Assembly: GCA_018821535.1 (NCBI GenBank) | Contig: JAHJLV010000043.1 | Span: forward strand, 1-46,334 | DNA: 46,334 nucleotides | Direction: 5' to 3' | Source of the DNA: Pseudomonadota bacterium | GTDB taxonomy: Bacteria > Desulfobacterota > Desulfobacteria > Desulfobacterales > Desulfobacteraceae | Shown: positions 30,849 through 40,161 of the stretch, one piece after another | Numbering within the stretch: the first letter of the stretch is position 1 | How the letters are laid out: the number at the start of each line of letters is the position of its first letter | Translations under genes and position numbers: made by a program | Notes under the pieces: generated by a model | What the model was told of the DNA's origin: nothing | The model's database searches: none | What the model saw: the letters and a program-made list of their open reading frames with translations, nothing else

Positions 30849-31418
30849 GATGTTTTTAGGCTTTAGCGTAGCTGAATTTCTTGAGTAGTTCAATAAGAGC
30901 TATTATCAAGAGCGTAAGCTGGCGCAGCCATATTAGGAGTGTCATGTGACTATCCTTATTATAAAGAAATTTAATTTTACTGGAAAGATTTCAGGCTGAA
31001 AAAGTCCTTTGAACTGTTGACTTTTAAAGTTTTGCCTGTCATAAAAAAGAAAGTAGCGGTCAGACTACATTTTTTTATGAAGCCCGTATTTAATGTTAGC
31101 GCATTCAATACGGGTTTTGTTCTTTCTGGCGATTGACAATTTTTTATGTTCTCCTTTTTTTAAAGTTAAAGTAAAAATGTATTTTCTTTTTAACAATATC
31201 CCTGCTGACATTCAAGGGTTCTTTTCTATATAGCCTTATATACCTCTATTTTTGATATTTTCACAGACATGTTGTGACTTGTCAACCTTAAATATCTATA
31301 TATAGTGTCGTATTGATTGATGGTGTTCCAGATCAACCCCGAACGGGAGATAGGCGGGTCCAGCTTGGTATCTTTGTGGCATCCATACGGGATCTGACCC
31401 CGAACTGCTGCAGGATTC
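30849..31418. other. gene-free stretch with a second terminator-like hairpin
   Basis: CCCGTATT (31083) pairs with AATACGGG (31107), with TAATG/CATTC inside, followed by TTTTGTTCTTT: a good intrinsic terminator on the plus strand with no gene in front of it, so probably the end of a lost gene. A 68-codon minus-strand frame at 31226-31432 resembles no protein. Confidence 0.5.
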
Positions 31419-32027
31419 TTACCCGATTTCATTCATTAATATGCTGTGGACTTCCTTATCATTAATACCCAGATAAACCATTGTGGTTTTTGGGTCACTA
31501 TGATTATACCGTTTGGCAATTACATCAAAGCCAACACCATATTTAACTCTTTGCTGATACCCCCAGGTCTTTCGTAAGGTGTGGGTTCCATAATTCCCTT
31601 TAAGATTAATTGCCGCAGTCCATTTTTTAATCAGTGCGTGGACAGACTGAACAGAGAGTGAAAAATTGTCACCTTTACGGCTTTGAAAAAGGAAGTGGTG
31701 ATCTTCTTTATGTTCGCCTTGAGATAAATAATTATCCAAGGCTTTCCGTACAGACTTATTGACCAGCACGACGTTTTTTTTCTTTGTTTTCGATTCGATA
31801 ATTTGATGCACCTGGCCAGGTTTCAAATATCGGATATCGCCAACTTTGATTTTTAGTAAATCACCAGCACGAATTCCATTATTAATGCCCATAGAAAAAA
31901 GAAGTAAATCTCTGGGCTTTCCAGAAAGCAATTGTGAAATTGCCTTAATGTCTTTTTCTTCTCTGATTGGTTCAACTTCAATACGCGAACCTTTTTCCGG
32001 GTGGTTGAAATTCTGTCCTTTTTCCAT
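31419..32027 (-). CDS. short tyrosine recombinase, catalytic domain only
   Basis: 202 residues from ATG 32027 (GAGGA upstream); a start at 32072 is possible but lies inside a palindrome. The whole protein is one catalytic domain: GINNGIRAGDLLKIKVGDI (Arg), ESKTKKKNVVLV (Lys), THTLRKTWGYQ (His/Arg), YNHSDPKTTMVYLGI (His and Tyr). The core-binding domain found in ordinary integrases is missing, as in some small stand-alone recombinases. Flanking palindromes at 32046-32086 and 32162-32197 share a core and may be its targets. Confidence 0.8.
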   Translation of the reverse strand: MEKGQNFNHPEKGSRIEVEPIREEKDIKAISQLLSGKPRDLLLFSMGINNGIRAGDLLKIKVGDIRYLKPGQVHQIIESKTKKKNVVLVNKSVRKALDNYLSQGEHKEDHHFLFQSRKGDNFSLSVQSVHALIKKWTAAINLKGNYGTHTLRKTWGYQQRVKYGVGFDVIAKRYNHSDPKTTMVYLGINDKEVHSILMNEIG

Positions 32028-32045
32028 ATTTTGGAAATATCCTCT

Positions 32046-32197
32046 AATCTTAAGTTTCTTGTGTTTTAACATATAAACTTAAGATTTAAAATAGGAATGG
32101 ATTTTCTTTTTTGCTATTAATTCTTGAAACGGCCTATGGATAAAGAGTTTTGGCTATTTCTCCGAATCTTAACTTTTAACATAAAGTTAAGATTCGG
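32046..32197. repeat. pair of related palindromes upstream of the short recombinase
   Basis: AATCTTAAGTTT/AAACTTAAGATT (32046-32086, 17-base spacer) and CCGAATCTTAACTTT/AAAGTTAAGATTCGG (32162-32197, 6-base loop) are both perfect and share AATCTTAA. Their nearness to a catalytic-domain-only recombinase suggests binding or crossover sites, comparable with attachment sites; regulatory operators are the alternative. Confidence 0.5.
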
Positions 32198-32419
32198 TTT
32201 GATCTATAGAATCAATATTTTGTATTTAATAGAGTTGAATAAAATCTCAGGAATTATAGACATAGTCTTCTCCCAATTCCTAATTGAAAAATCCATAAAA
32301 ATTAGAAATATTGGACTATTGATTTTGAATACAATGTGTCATTGGTCGATTCTAAATTCTCATCACCACTGGAAAAAGAAGTCAACGCTTAACTTAAAGT
32401 TTCAATATCAAAATAGTCT
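32198..32419. other. AT-rich stretch without genes
   Basis: About 220 bases between the recombinase upstream palindromes and the end of the sigma-54 activator gene. No frame, terminator or repeat recognised. Confidence 0.4.
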
Positions 32420-33946
32420 TTAGCTAATACGGGATCTGCCAAAAAAAATTTTTAATTTTTTCATTTTCGCCCTGAGAGTGGACGGATGCATATCCAGCCA
32501 TTCTGCTGCACCACCCGGTCCTTCTATCTTCCCACAGGTTTCTTTCAGTACCCTGTTGATGTGATTACGGACAATCTGATCCAGACTGTTTTTGGCAGGT
32601 TCTTCTGAAAGACAGGGGAGATGTTCTCTGTTTTTGACATACAACAAATTCTGGGGCTCCCCTGTGATCAACGCTCGCTCGATAAGATTTTCAAGCTCCC
32701 TGACATTCCCGGGCCAAGTATGATGTTGAAGCTGTTTTATGTATTCGGATGAAAAAGTCCAGGGCGTTCTGATTTTCAATTCCTTGGATTTTTTTTCAAT
32801 AAAATGTGTCACCAACGCTGGAACGTCTTCGGGCCGTTGTCTAAGCGGTGGAATGATGATGGGAAAGACATTGATTCGATACCAGAGATCTTCCCGGAAT
32901 TTTCCATTTTCCACCATTTGTTCAAGATTTCTATGGGTGGCGCTGATAATTCTGACATCAATAGAAAAAGTCTTTGTTCCACCCACCCGTTCGATCTCTT
33001 TTTCCTGGAGGACTCTTAAAAGCCGTACTTGGGCACTCAAGGGCAGTTCCCCGACTTCGTCCAGAAAGATGGTGCCCGTGTCCGCTCTTTCAAAAAGCCC
33101 TCTTTTTAGGGAAATCGCTCCTGTAAAAGCGCCTTTTTCATGCCCGAATAGCTCACTGTCAATAAGGCTTTCCGGAATGGCACCACAGTTGACTTTTATC
33201 ATGGGACGGCCTTTCCTTCCGGACGCATTGTGAATGGCGTTGGCAATGACCTCTTTGCCCACTCCGGTTTCCCCCATTAACAGGACCGGGCTGTTCATGG
33301 GAGCGACCTTTCTGACCATCTCAATAACACTGGACAGTCCAAAGTCTGCACCAATAATGGTGTCGCCTGTCATTTCCAGGAGCCTTCGACTCAGGTATTC
33401 ATTATCATCTTCCAGCAGGTCTCGAAGACGAAGGATCTCCAGGTGTTTAAGTACATTACTGATCGCCGACGTCATAGGATCATGGATCAGGGAAATCAAT
33501 TTGGCATGGGAATCATTATATTGATATTTTCCTTTTACAAAAATGGTGAAGGTTCCAAGACGCTTGTTTTCCAGTTCAAGATCCATAAAAAGATGGGATG
33601 CATTTTGGGGCCAGATCAGGGTAATGGCCTTTTTCATTTCCGGAGGCTCTGTGTCAATATCATTGATACAAAGTATTTCAGGCACTTCTTTCCATTTTTT
33701 TGAAAACCAGTCCCATAATTGGGGCGGAAACGTAATGGTTCCGGGCGGCTTTTTTAGATCTTCCGGGAAAATGGATGCCAGCACCCTTCCTGTATTGACT
33801 TGCGGTTCATACAGTCCAAGAACAATGCCATCTGCAGGCAGATATGCTTTGATATATTTAAAAAGGCGTTGTAAGGCGATTTCGATGTCCAGACTGCTGA
33901 ACAAGTGAAAAGTTGCCTGTCTGAAAAACTCATTTTCATTGATCAT
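32420..33946 (-). CDS. sigma-54-dependent enhancer-binding regulator (GAF-AAA-Fis)
   Basis: 508 residues from ATG 33946, set by GGAGGG 7 bases upstream; the longer frame starts in the intergenic repeat. An N-terminal GAF-like sensor (about 10-165) is followed by the AAA+ domain with Walker A VLLMGETGVGKEVIAN, the sigma-54 contact loop GAFTGA in GHEKGAFTGAISLKRG, and Walker B TIFLDEVGEL, then a Fis-type helix-turn-helix (GGAAEWLDMHPSTLRAKMKKL). It activates sigma-54 polymerase from a distance when its GAF domain is triggered. The divergent operon has a -24/-12 promoter and an upstream repeat, so it is the direct target. NorR-like in layout, but the ligand is unknown. Confidence 0.9.
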   Translation of the reverse strand: MINENEFFRQATFHLFSSLDIEIALQRLFKYIKAYLPADGIVLGLYEPQVNTGRVLASIFPEDLKKPPGTITFPPQLWDWFSKKWKEVPEILCINDIDTEPPEMKKAITLIWPQNASHLFMDLELENKRLGTFTIFVKGKYQYNDSHAKLISLIHDPMTSAISNVLKHLEILRLRDLLEDDNEYLSRRLLEMTGDTIIGADFGLSSVIEMVRKVAPMNSPVLLMGETGVGKEVIANAIHNASGRKGRPMIKVNCGAIPESLIDSELFGHEKGAFTGAISLKRGLFERADTGTIFLDEVGELPLSAQVRLLRVLQEKEIERVGGTKTFSIDVRIISATHRNLEQMVENGKFREDLWYRINVFPIIIPPLRQRPEDVPALVTHFIEKKSKELKIRTPWTFSSEYIKQLQHHTWPGNVRELENLIERALITGEPQNLLYVKNREHLPCLSEEPAKNSLDQIVRNHINRVLKETCGKIEGPGGAAEWLDMHPSTLRAKMKKLKIFFGRSRIS

Positions 33947-33998
33947 TGATGCATCCCTCCATAGTTGCACAAAGATTTTTCTGTTAAATATAACAGAC

Positions 33999-34056
33999 AT
34001 CGGACAAACTATCAAATATGAAAGGATAAACTTCCAAATTTGATAGTTTGTCCGAT
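33999..34056. promoter_or_regulatory. 19-bp perfect inverted repeat, upstream activating sequence
   Basis: ATCGGACAAACTATCAAAT and ATTTGATAGTTTGTCCGAT are perfect inverted copies 20 bases apart. Their centre lies about 95 bases before the start site predicted from the -24/-12 promoter, a typical distance for an enhancer bound by a dimeric sigma-54 activator. The site also sits before the activator's own gene and may serve autoregulation. Confidence 0.8.
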
Positions 34057-34097
34057 GGCATTTTAGTAACTACCTTATTTTTTTGCTATTTTAATTC

Positions 34098-34113
34098 TGG
34101 CACACTCTTTGTA
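34098..34113 (+). promoter_or_regulatory. sigma-54 (-24/-12) promoter of the RND-phospholipase operon
   Basis: TGGCACACTCTTTGTA matches TGGCAC-N5-TTGC(A/T) with GG at -24 and GT (instead of GC) at -12, spaced by 10 bases. It lies 36 bases before the first start codon of the operon. Confidence 0.8.
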
Positions 34114-34149
34114 AGGCTATGGTTAAAACCACACAAAGGGAGAAAGACC

Positions 34150-34431
34150 GTGAAATCGATTGAGTTGATCCAGGTGAGATCATTTTCCGAATCCAACAGA
34201 CAACAGGTCATTGATATGCTCAAGAGCCTTCCGGAAACAGGCCCTGGCATACCATCGAACATACAGATTTTTGAAAACCAGATCCAGACGACGGATCTTT
34301 GCATCTGCCTTTTCTGGGATCAGACTCAACTCCACTTTGTCAAAAGTGCGCTTGGTGAAAATCTTGCGGCAGCCTTTAAAATTTTTGGCTGGATTTCATA
34401 CTCTGTGTGGAACCCTTTACAGGAGGAATGA
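34150..34431 (+). CDS. small protein of unknown function, first gene of RND operon
   Basis: 93 residues from GTG 34150 (AAGGGAG upstream, just after the sigma-54 promoter). The beta-alpha pattern (IELIQVRSFSESNRQQVIDML, TTDLCICLFWDQTQL, SALGENLAAAFKIFGWISYSVWNPL) resembles ferredoxin-like dimeric alpha-beta barrels such as antibiotic-monooxygenase-type proteins, but no motif fixes it. Four bases before the adaptor gene, so surely co-expressed. Confidence 0.6.
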   Translation: MKSIELIQVRSFSESNRQQVIDMLKSLPETGPGIPSNIQIFENQIQTTDLCICLFWDQTQLHFVKSALGENLAAAFKIFGWISYSVWNPLQEE

Positions 34432-34434
34432 TTC

Positions 34435-35736
34435 ATGTTGAAACAACGATTGTCCAGGCGGAAAATTCTTGCTGTTTCATCCTTTTTCGGGCTGATTTTT
34501 TTGACAGTGGGATTAATCGTCTGGCTCCGGACCCCGTCAGAAAGCATGACAATTACCTCTAACCAGGCACGGCCGGTCAAATCAATGATCATAGAAAAAA
34601 GTTCCGGCCTTGAAACCAGGGTTTTCCCTGGCCTGGTCCAGTCAGCAGGAGAAACCAGGCTTGCATTCCGTGTCAGTGGTGTTCTAAGTGAAATTCATGT
34701 GCTCACCGGACAAAAAGTAAGAAAGGGAGAAAGTATTGCTCGTATAGACCCCAGGGATTTCAAGCTGACCGTTCTCCGGCTGCAGGCATCTTTAGAAGAG
34801 GCCATAGCCGATTTAGAAGCCATGGAAAATGGAGCAAGGAAAGAAGACATTGTCGCCTTTGAAGCACAGGTAAAGGCCAGCTACGCCACCTTTGTGAAAA
34901 ATCAAAAACAATTGAACCGCTTTGATCAACTTGTCCGCAGCCAGTTTATTACCAATGCCCAGCATGAACAGGCTGTGGCGGATTTTACAAACAGCAAGGC
35001 TGCCTATGACACGGCGTTTCAGACACTTGAAAAAGCAAAAAAAGGCGCACGGACAGAAGACATTCATGCTGCAAAAGCAAGAATTAAGCAATTAAAAGCA
35101 AGTCTTTCAGCAGGTGAATATGCTCTGAAAGACACTGTTTTAAAAGCGCCGTTTGACGGAATTGTGAATAACAGGTTTGTGGAAAAATATGAAACCATTG
35201 GCACAGATCAACCCATTGTTTCTTTGCTTGATTTTAAAAGCGTGGATGTTAAAACTGCAATTCCTGAACAGATAATGCTCAAACGGTCTGTGTTTACAAA
35301 AATTTCCTGCACCCTTGAGGCCTATCCAGATATGGTCTTTCCTGCGACCATAAAAGAACTGGGCCTTAAAACCGATACGGCCAATCAGAGTTTCCCTTTA
35401 ATCGTGTCCCTGGACAAACCGGATGGTATTGATATCCAGTCCGGCATGGCAGCATCTTTAATCATTGAATACCCCCGGGAAAATATGCAGAATTGGGAAT
35501 TTTTATTGCCCTCCACAGCCGTTTTTTCCGACAGCAACGGCCGCGCCGGTGTATGGAAGATTGACCCCCAGACCCTCAAGGTGTCAAAGGTTTTGATTAA
35601 AGCCGGCCGGGTAAAAAAAGACGTGGTTTTTGCTACCGCAGAACTGCAGCCCGGAGATCGCATTGTCACTGCCGGAGCCAGATTTCTGATCCAGGATCAG
35701 AAAGTCTGCCTGTTAAACCATTCCCAGGGAAATTAA
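34435..35736 (+). CDS. RND efflux periplasmic adaptor (membrane fusion protein)
   Basis: 433 residues. A single N-terminal hydrophobic segment (about 12-30) anchors it in the inner membrane. Residues 60-95 (TRLAFRVSGVLSEIHVLTGQKVRKGESIARID) form the first half of a lipoyl domain, a long coiled-coil hairpin follows (about 100-220), and LKAPFDGIVNNRFVEKYETIG closes the lipoyl domain. Beta-barrel and membrane-proximal domains follow (VSLLDFKSVDVKTAIPEQ, GMAASLIIEYP). It joins the inner-membrane RND pump to an outer-membrane channel; no TolC-type gene is in the operon. Confidence 0.9.
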   Translation: MLKQRLSRRKILAVSSFFGLIFLTVGLIVWLRTPSESMTITSNQARPVKSMIIEKSSGLETRVFPGLVQSAGETRLAFRVSGVLSEIHVLTGQKVRKGESIARIDPRDFKLTVLRLQASLEEAIADLEAMENGARKEDIVAFEAQVKASYATFVKNQKQLNRFDQLVRSQFITNAQHEQAVADFTNSKAAYDTAFQTLEKAKKGARTEDIHAAKARIKQLKASLSAGEYALKDTVLKAPFDGIVNNRFVEKYETIGTDQPIVSLLDFKSVDVKTAIPEQIMLKRSVFTKISCTLEAYPDMVFPATIKELGLKTDTANQSFPLIVSLDKPDGIDIQSGMAASLIIEYPRENMQNWEFLLPSTAVFSDSNGRAGVWKIDPQTLKVSKVLIKAGRVKKDVVFATAELQPGDRIVTAGARFLIQDQKVCLLNHSQGN

Positions 35737-35738
35737 AA

Positions 35739-38700
35739 ATGAAAATCACCCAGGTTGCATTGAGCAAAAAACTGGTTTCATATGTTCTTACATTGATCAT
35801 TATAGCTGGTGGAATTTTGGCATATACCAATATGGGCAGGCTTGAATTTCCCACGTTTACCATCAAGACCGCCCTGATAATGACCCCGTACCCCGGAGCA
35901 TCTGCCAAAGAAGTGGAGCAGGAAGTGACAGACCGAATAGAGCAGTCCGTTCAGAAACTCTCCCAGATAAAAGAAGTCCGTTCCATCTCAAGACCAGGGC
36001 TTTCCATCGTATATGCAGATCTGAAAGATCAATACAATTCCTCGACGATCCCTCAGGTATGGGATGAGCTGAGAAGAAAAGTGTCTGATGCCCAGGCAAA
36101 ACTTCCTCCCGGCGCGGGCCCCAGCCAGGTAAATGATGATTTTGGTGATGAATACGGGGTGTTTTTTGCCATTTATGGAAACGGATTTTCATATAAAGAG
36201 CTTAAAGATTATGCAGATCTTTTAAAACGGGAACTGCTGCTTGTCGAAAATGTTGCAAGTATTGAGCTATGGGGAGAGCAGTCAGAAGTGATTTCCATAG
36301 AAATTTCCCGTTCAAGAATGTCCCAGCTGGGGATCACTGTTGATGAGATTCTATCCACCCTTACTCACCAGAATCAGATCGTGGATGCCGGATCAGTCCG
36401 CATCGAAAATGATTATATCCGCCTGAGTCCCACAGGCAGCCTTCTAAAGGTGGAAGACCTGGGAGAGCTGCTCATTAAAAGTGATCATGACACCTCTGTA
36501 ATTTATCTAAAGGATATTGTAACCATCACTCGGGGTTTTCAGGATCCGGCATCATGGTTAATGCAGTATAACGGTCACCCTGCAATCGGCCTGGGAATTT
36601 CCACCGTTGCTGACGGCAATGTGGTTGAAATGGGAAAAGGGGTCAAAAAAAAGCTTCAGGATCTGGAGACCCAAATGCCAGTCGGGATGGAAATCGGCTA
36701 CATTGCTTTCCAGTCCGACACGGTTTCCGAATCTGTGAATGCCTTTATCTTTAACCTTATTGAAGCTATTATCATTGTCATTATTGTTCTTTGCCTCACC
36801 ATGGGGCTTTCCAGCGGTCTGCTTATGGGTGTCATCCTTTTGCTGACGATATTGGGGACATTTATTTTCATGAAGATACTAGGCATCAGTTTTCAATTGA
36901 TATCCCTTGGTGCGTTAATCCTCGCCCTTGGAATGCTGGTGGACAATGCCATTGTTGTCACTGACGGGATTCTGGTAAAAACCCGGAAGGGCATGTCAAG
37001 ACTGCCTGCTGCCATAGAAACTGTAAAGCAGACGGCCTGGCCGCTTTTTGGTGCCACCCTTGTGGCCATACTTGCGTTTGCTGCAATTGGCACATCAAAA
37101 GATTCAACCGGTGAATTTTTAGGCAGTCTGTTTTATGTCATGGCCATATCTCTTGGGTTAAGCTGGGTCCTGGCCATCACCCTTACCCCATTGTTCTGTA
37201 TGAATTTTTTACCAGACCCCAAAAACAGCCACAGTAAAGATCCTTATGGCGGTTCTTTTTATACGAAGTACCGTCATTTTTTAAAAACCTGCCTGAACCA
37301 TAGATTTTTTGTGGTTGGTTTTTTAATCCTTTTTCTTTTGATCGCTTTTTTGGGATTTTCTTTTGTTGAAAACTCATTTTTCCCCAATTCCAGACGTCCG
37401 CAGTTCATGATAGATTATACGCGGCCTGAAGGCACCCACATCAGTCAGACTCAAAAGGATATCCAAAAAATAGATACTTATCTTTCTTCTTTGAATCAGG
37501 TGAACGCCACCACTGCCTTCATCGGACAGGGTGCCCTGCGATTTCTCATGACCTATGAACCCCAAATGCCCAATCCGGCTTATGGTCAGATCCTGGTTGA
37601 AGTGAAAAACTACCAGATGATTGATGATATGCTGCCAAAAATCAGGCAATATCTGACCCAAAATTTTTCTGATGCAGATATTGTACTGACAAAATTTGCT
37701 CTGGGGCCGAGCGGTGGCGCTAAAATAGAGGCCCGTTTCATCGGACCGGATGCGAATGTTCTCAGGGCGCTTTCCCTGCAGACAAGGATCATCATGAATC
37801 AAGACCCGATCGCAACAGAAATCAAAGATAATTTTCGTCAAAAAACAATGGTATTAAGACCCATTGTCAAAGAAGCAAAAGCAAGACGGCTGGGTATCAC
37901 AAGACCATTGATTGCTGAGGCTCTTGCAATAAATTTTACCGGTAAAACCATCGGGCTTTTCAGGGAGAACGACACCCTTATTCCCATGCAGATCAAAGCC
38001 CCTGAAGATGAACGAAATTCAGTGGACCAGATGGACAATATTGTGGTATTCAGTCCTGTTACCGGGTCAGGCGTCCCATTGGAACAGATTGTTTCAAAAG
38101 TTGAGCCTGTCTGGGAAGATCCCATTATTCACCGAAAAAACAGAAAACAAAGCCTTACGGTCCAGTGTAATCCGAGTCAGGGCAATGCCAGCGTTTTGTT
38201 CAACCGATTGAAACCCAAAATAGAGGCTGTAAAACTGCCATCGGGATATACCTTTGAATGGGGCGGAGAATATGAGTCTTCCGGGGATGCCCAGACATCT
38301 TTGTTTAAAATGATACCGCTTTTTTTCCTGGCCATGGTCTTTGTTGTTCTGACACTTTTTAATGCTATTCGGCAAACCCTTATTATTTTTCTTTGCCTTC
38401 CGCTATCCATTATCGGGGTCACGACAGGACTCTTGATTTCAGGAGAACCGTTTGGATTTATGTGCCTTCTTGGGTTTATCGGTTTGTCCGGCATGCTGAT
38501 TAAAAATGCCGTGGTTCTTCTGGATCAGATCGATTTTGAAATTAAAGAGGGAAAAAATCCGTTTCTGGCAATCCTTGATTCTTCTGTCAGCCGGTTAAGG
38601 CCGGTGCTGATGGCTACTGTCACGACGATTCTGGGAATGCTTCCCCTTTTGACTGACCCTTTCTATATCGGCATGAGCATTACCATTATTTCCGGTCTGA

Positions 38701-38804
38701 CCTTTGGTACGCTGCTGACACTGGTTATTGTGCCGGTATTATACGCCTTGATGTTCAGAATCAAACAGCAGGAGTCTATTTCAAACGCAGTACTGGAAAA
38801 TTAG
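35739..38804 (+). CDS. RND-family efflux permease (AcrB/HAE-like)
   Basis: 1021 residues, full length. N-terminal TM1 (SKKLVSYVLTLIIIAGGILAY) and the porter-domain PGASAKEVEQEVTDRIE are typical of hydrophobe/amphiphile RND pumps. A first TM cluster at about 335-500 contains LGMLVDNAIVV (the TM4 proton-relay Asp is there), and the second cluster at about 860-1010 contains FIGLSGMLIKNAVVLLDQI. It exports substrates from periplasm or membrane, driven by protons. Co-transcription with an outer-membrane phospholipase suggests lipid-like or membrane-damaging substrates, by inference. Confidence 0.92.
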   Translation: MKITQVALSKKLVSYVLTLIIIAGGILAYTNMGRLEFPTFTIKTALIMTPYPGASAKEVEQEVTDRIEQSVQKLSQIKEVRSISRPGLSIVYADLKDQYNSSTIPQVWDELRRKVSDAQAKLPPGAGPSQVNDDFGDEYGVFFAIYGNGFSYKELKDYADLLKRELLLVENVASIELWGEQSEVISIEISRSRMSQLGITVDEILSTLTHQNQIVDAGSVRIENDYIRLSPTGSLLKVEDLGELLIKSDHDTSVIYLKDIVTITRGFQDPASWLMQYNGHPAIGLGISTVADGNVVEMGKGVKKKLQDLETQMPVGMEIGYIAFQSDTVSESVNAFIFNLIEAIIIVIIVLCLTMGLSSGLLMGVILLLTILGTFIFMKILGISFQLISLGALILALGMLVDNAIVVTDGILVKTRKGMSRLPAAIETVKQTAWPLFGATLVAILAFAAIGTSKDSTGEFLGSLFYVMAISLGLSWVLAITLTPLFCMNFLPDPKNSHSKDPYGGSFYTKYRHFLKTCLNHRFFVVGFLILFLLIAFLGFSFVENSFFPNSRRPQFMIDYTRPEGTHISQTQKDIQKIDTYLSSLNQVNATTAFIGQGALRFLMTYEPQMPNPAYGQILVEVKNYQMIDDMLPKIRQYLTQNFSDADIVLTKFALGPSGGAKIEARFIGPDANVLRALSLQTRIIMNQDPIATEIKDNFRQKTMVLRPIVKEAKARRLGITRPLIAEALAINFTGKTIGLFRENDTLIPMQIKAPEDERNSVDQMDNIVVFSPVTGSGVPLEQIVSKVEPVWEDPIIHRKNRKQSLTVQCNPSQGNASVLFNRLKPKIEAVKLPSGYTFEWGGEYESSGDAQTSLFKMIPLFFLAMVFVVLTLFNAIRQTLIIFLCLPLSIIGVTTGLLISGEPFGFMCLLGFIGLSGMLIKNAVVLLDQIDFEIKEGKNPFLAILDSSVSRLRPVLMATVTTILGMLPLLTDPFYIGMSITIISGLTFGTLLTLVIVPVLYALMFRIKQQESISNAVLEN

Positions 38805-38821
38805 AAAAAGGAAATCCCCAA

Positions 38822-40015
38822 ATGGCCACCGTATTAAAACAACCCTTCCTGATTGTTATTCTAAGTCTTTTTTCTTTTTTCATGGTTCAGCCTGCGCTGG
38901 CACAGGATATGAAAGTATTCATTGTCCCGCCCCAGGCTGAGGTCCTGGCCGGACAGATGGCCCGCTTTATCCTGTTTTTTCAAAATCCGGATAATAAGGC
39001 AATGAATACGGGTATCGATAACCGGATCATGGTAACAATTGAAAAAAATGAAAAACGCATTGTGATCGAAGCCATGCCCACGGACCTGAATACTGATGCA
39101 GGGCTTACGATTCCCGCAAACGGGTATATGAAGCGGGAATACCAGTTTTTAGTACCCCAAACAATGGATGGATATATCCGCCTTTATCTGGAGGCATTCA
39201 ATGCAGGCCCTGTATTGATGGCAGTGAAAGAAATGCCGATCAAAGACAGAATAGAGCAAATCGCAATAGGTGAAAAACAGGCCACTGTTCACCCGCTTGT
39301 AAAGTATCTGTCCCCTTACGAACCCATGTATTTCTTAGCCGGGGTGGATCCGGGGCTCCAAAAAAGCAAATTCCAGATCAGTCTAAAATATAAAATTTTT
39401 AATTATCCCAAAAAAAATGGCGGCACCGCACATTTTTTGAACGGTATTCATGCTGCATATACACAGACCTCTTTCTGGGACCTGAACTCTGACTCTGCCC
39501 CCTTTGACGATACCAGTTATAAGCCTGAGTTATTTTATCTGATACCCAAAATTAATTTGGGTATCCCCTGGATAAAAGCCTTTGGTCTTCAAAGCGGATA
39601 TAAGCATGAATCCAACGGGAAAGACGAGGAAGATTCCCGCAGCACCAATTTCCTTTATATAGAACCCATCATGGGCTTCTCCACCGGCAATACCAGCTTT
39701 CTCAAAATTGCCCCAAGAATATGGACCTATTTTAATAACAACAATGGAACCAACGAAGATCTGGATTTATACAGGGGATATTTTAATGTTCAGATTACTG
39801 CCGGAGATATCGATGGCTTTGTGCTGGATACCAACACCCGGTGGGCGGATAAAGGATCGTCGTTTCAGGCGGACTTAAGTTATCCTCTGCATACATTTGA
39901 AAATGAGTTCAGTTTTTATCTGCATCTTCAATATTTTAATGGATATGCAGAAAATCTTCTTCATTACAAAGATAAAGATGAAATTGTCAGACTGGGAATT
40001 TCAATTGTCAGATAA
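38822..40015 (+). CDS. pldA: outer-membrane phospholipase A (OmpLA/PldA family) with N-terminal domain
   Basis: 397 residues: signal peptide (1-27, ending ALA), an extra beta-rich domain (about 30-145, VPPQAEVLAGQMARFILFFQNP) and a 12-strand barrel (about 155-397). The active site is complete: H262, S264 and N276 in GYKHESNG...SRSTNFLY, with exactly the E. coli OmpLA spacing (H142, S144, N156). The enzyme removes acyl chains from phospholipids misplaced in the outer leaflet. E. coli PldA lacks the extra N-terminal domain. Last gene of the sigma-54 operon, 17 bases after the RND permease. Confidence 0.88.
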   Translation: MATVLKQPFLIVILSLFSFFMVQPALAQDMKVFIVPPQAEVLAGQMARFILFFQNPDNKAMNTGIDNRIMVTIEKNEKRIVIEAMPTDLNTDAGLTIPANGYMKREYQFLVPQTMDGYIRLYLEAFNAGPVLMAVKEMPIKDRIEQIAIGEKQATVHPLVKYLSPYEPMYFLAGVDPGLQKSKFQISLKYKIFNYPKKNGGTAHFLNGIHAAYTQTSFWDLNSDSAPFDDTSYKPELFYLIPKINLGIPWIKAFGLQSGYKHESNGKDEEDSRSTNFLYIEPIMGFSTGNTSFLKIAPRIWTYFNNNNGTNEDLDLYRGYFNVQITAGDIDGFVLDTNTRWADKGSSFQADLSYPLHTFENEFSFYLHLQYFNGYAENLLHYKDKDEIVRLGISIVR

Positions 40016-40161
40016 ATACGGGGTGGCAGAAAACTGATTTTGAGAAACTTCTTCCCCATAACGTTGATAAAAACACCCTTGCAGACCCTGTCCTTCGCAT
40101 TAATCCGTCTTAGCTGAAATTATTGACAATCCATGTAGTGCCTGATAGAGCCTCAAGCATT

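Noticed and set aside
31226..31432. 68-codon minus-strand frame
   Set aside because: No ribosome-binding site, odd composition, and it overlaps the recombinase end; no family resemblance.
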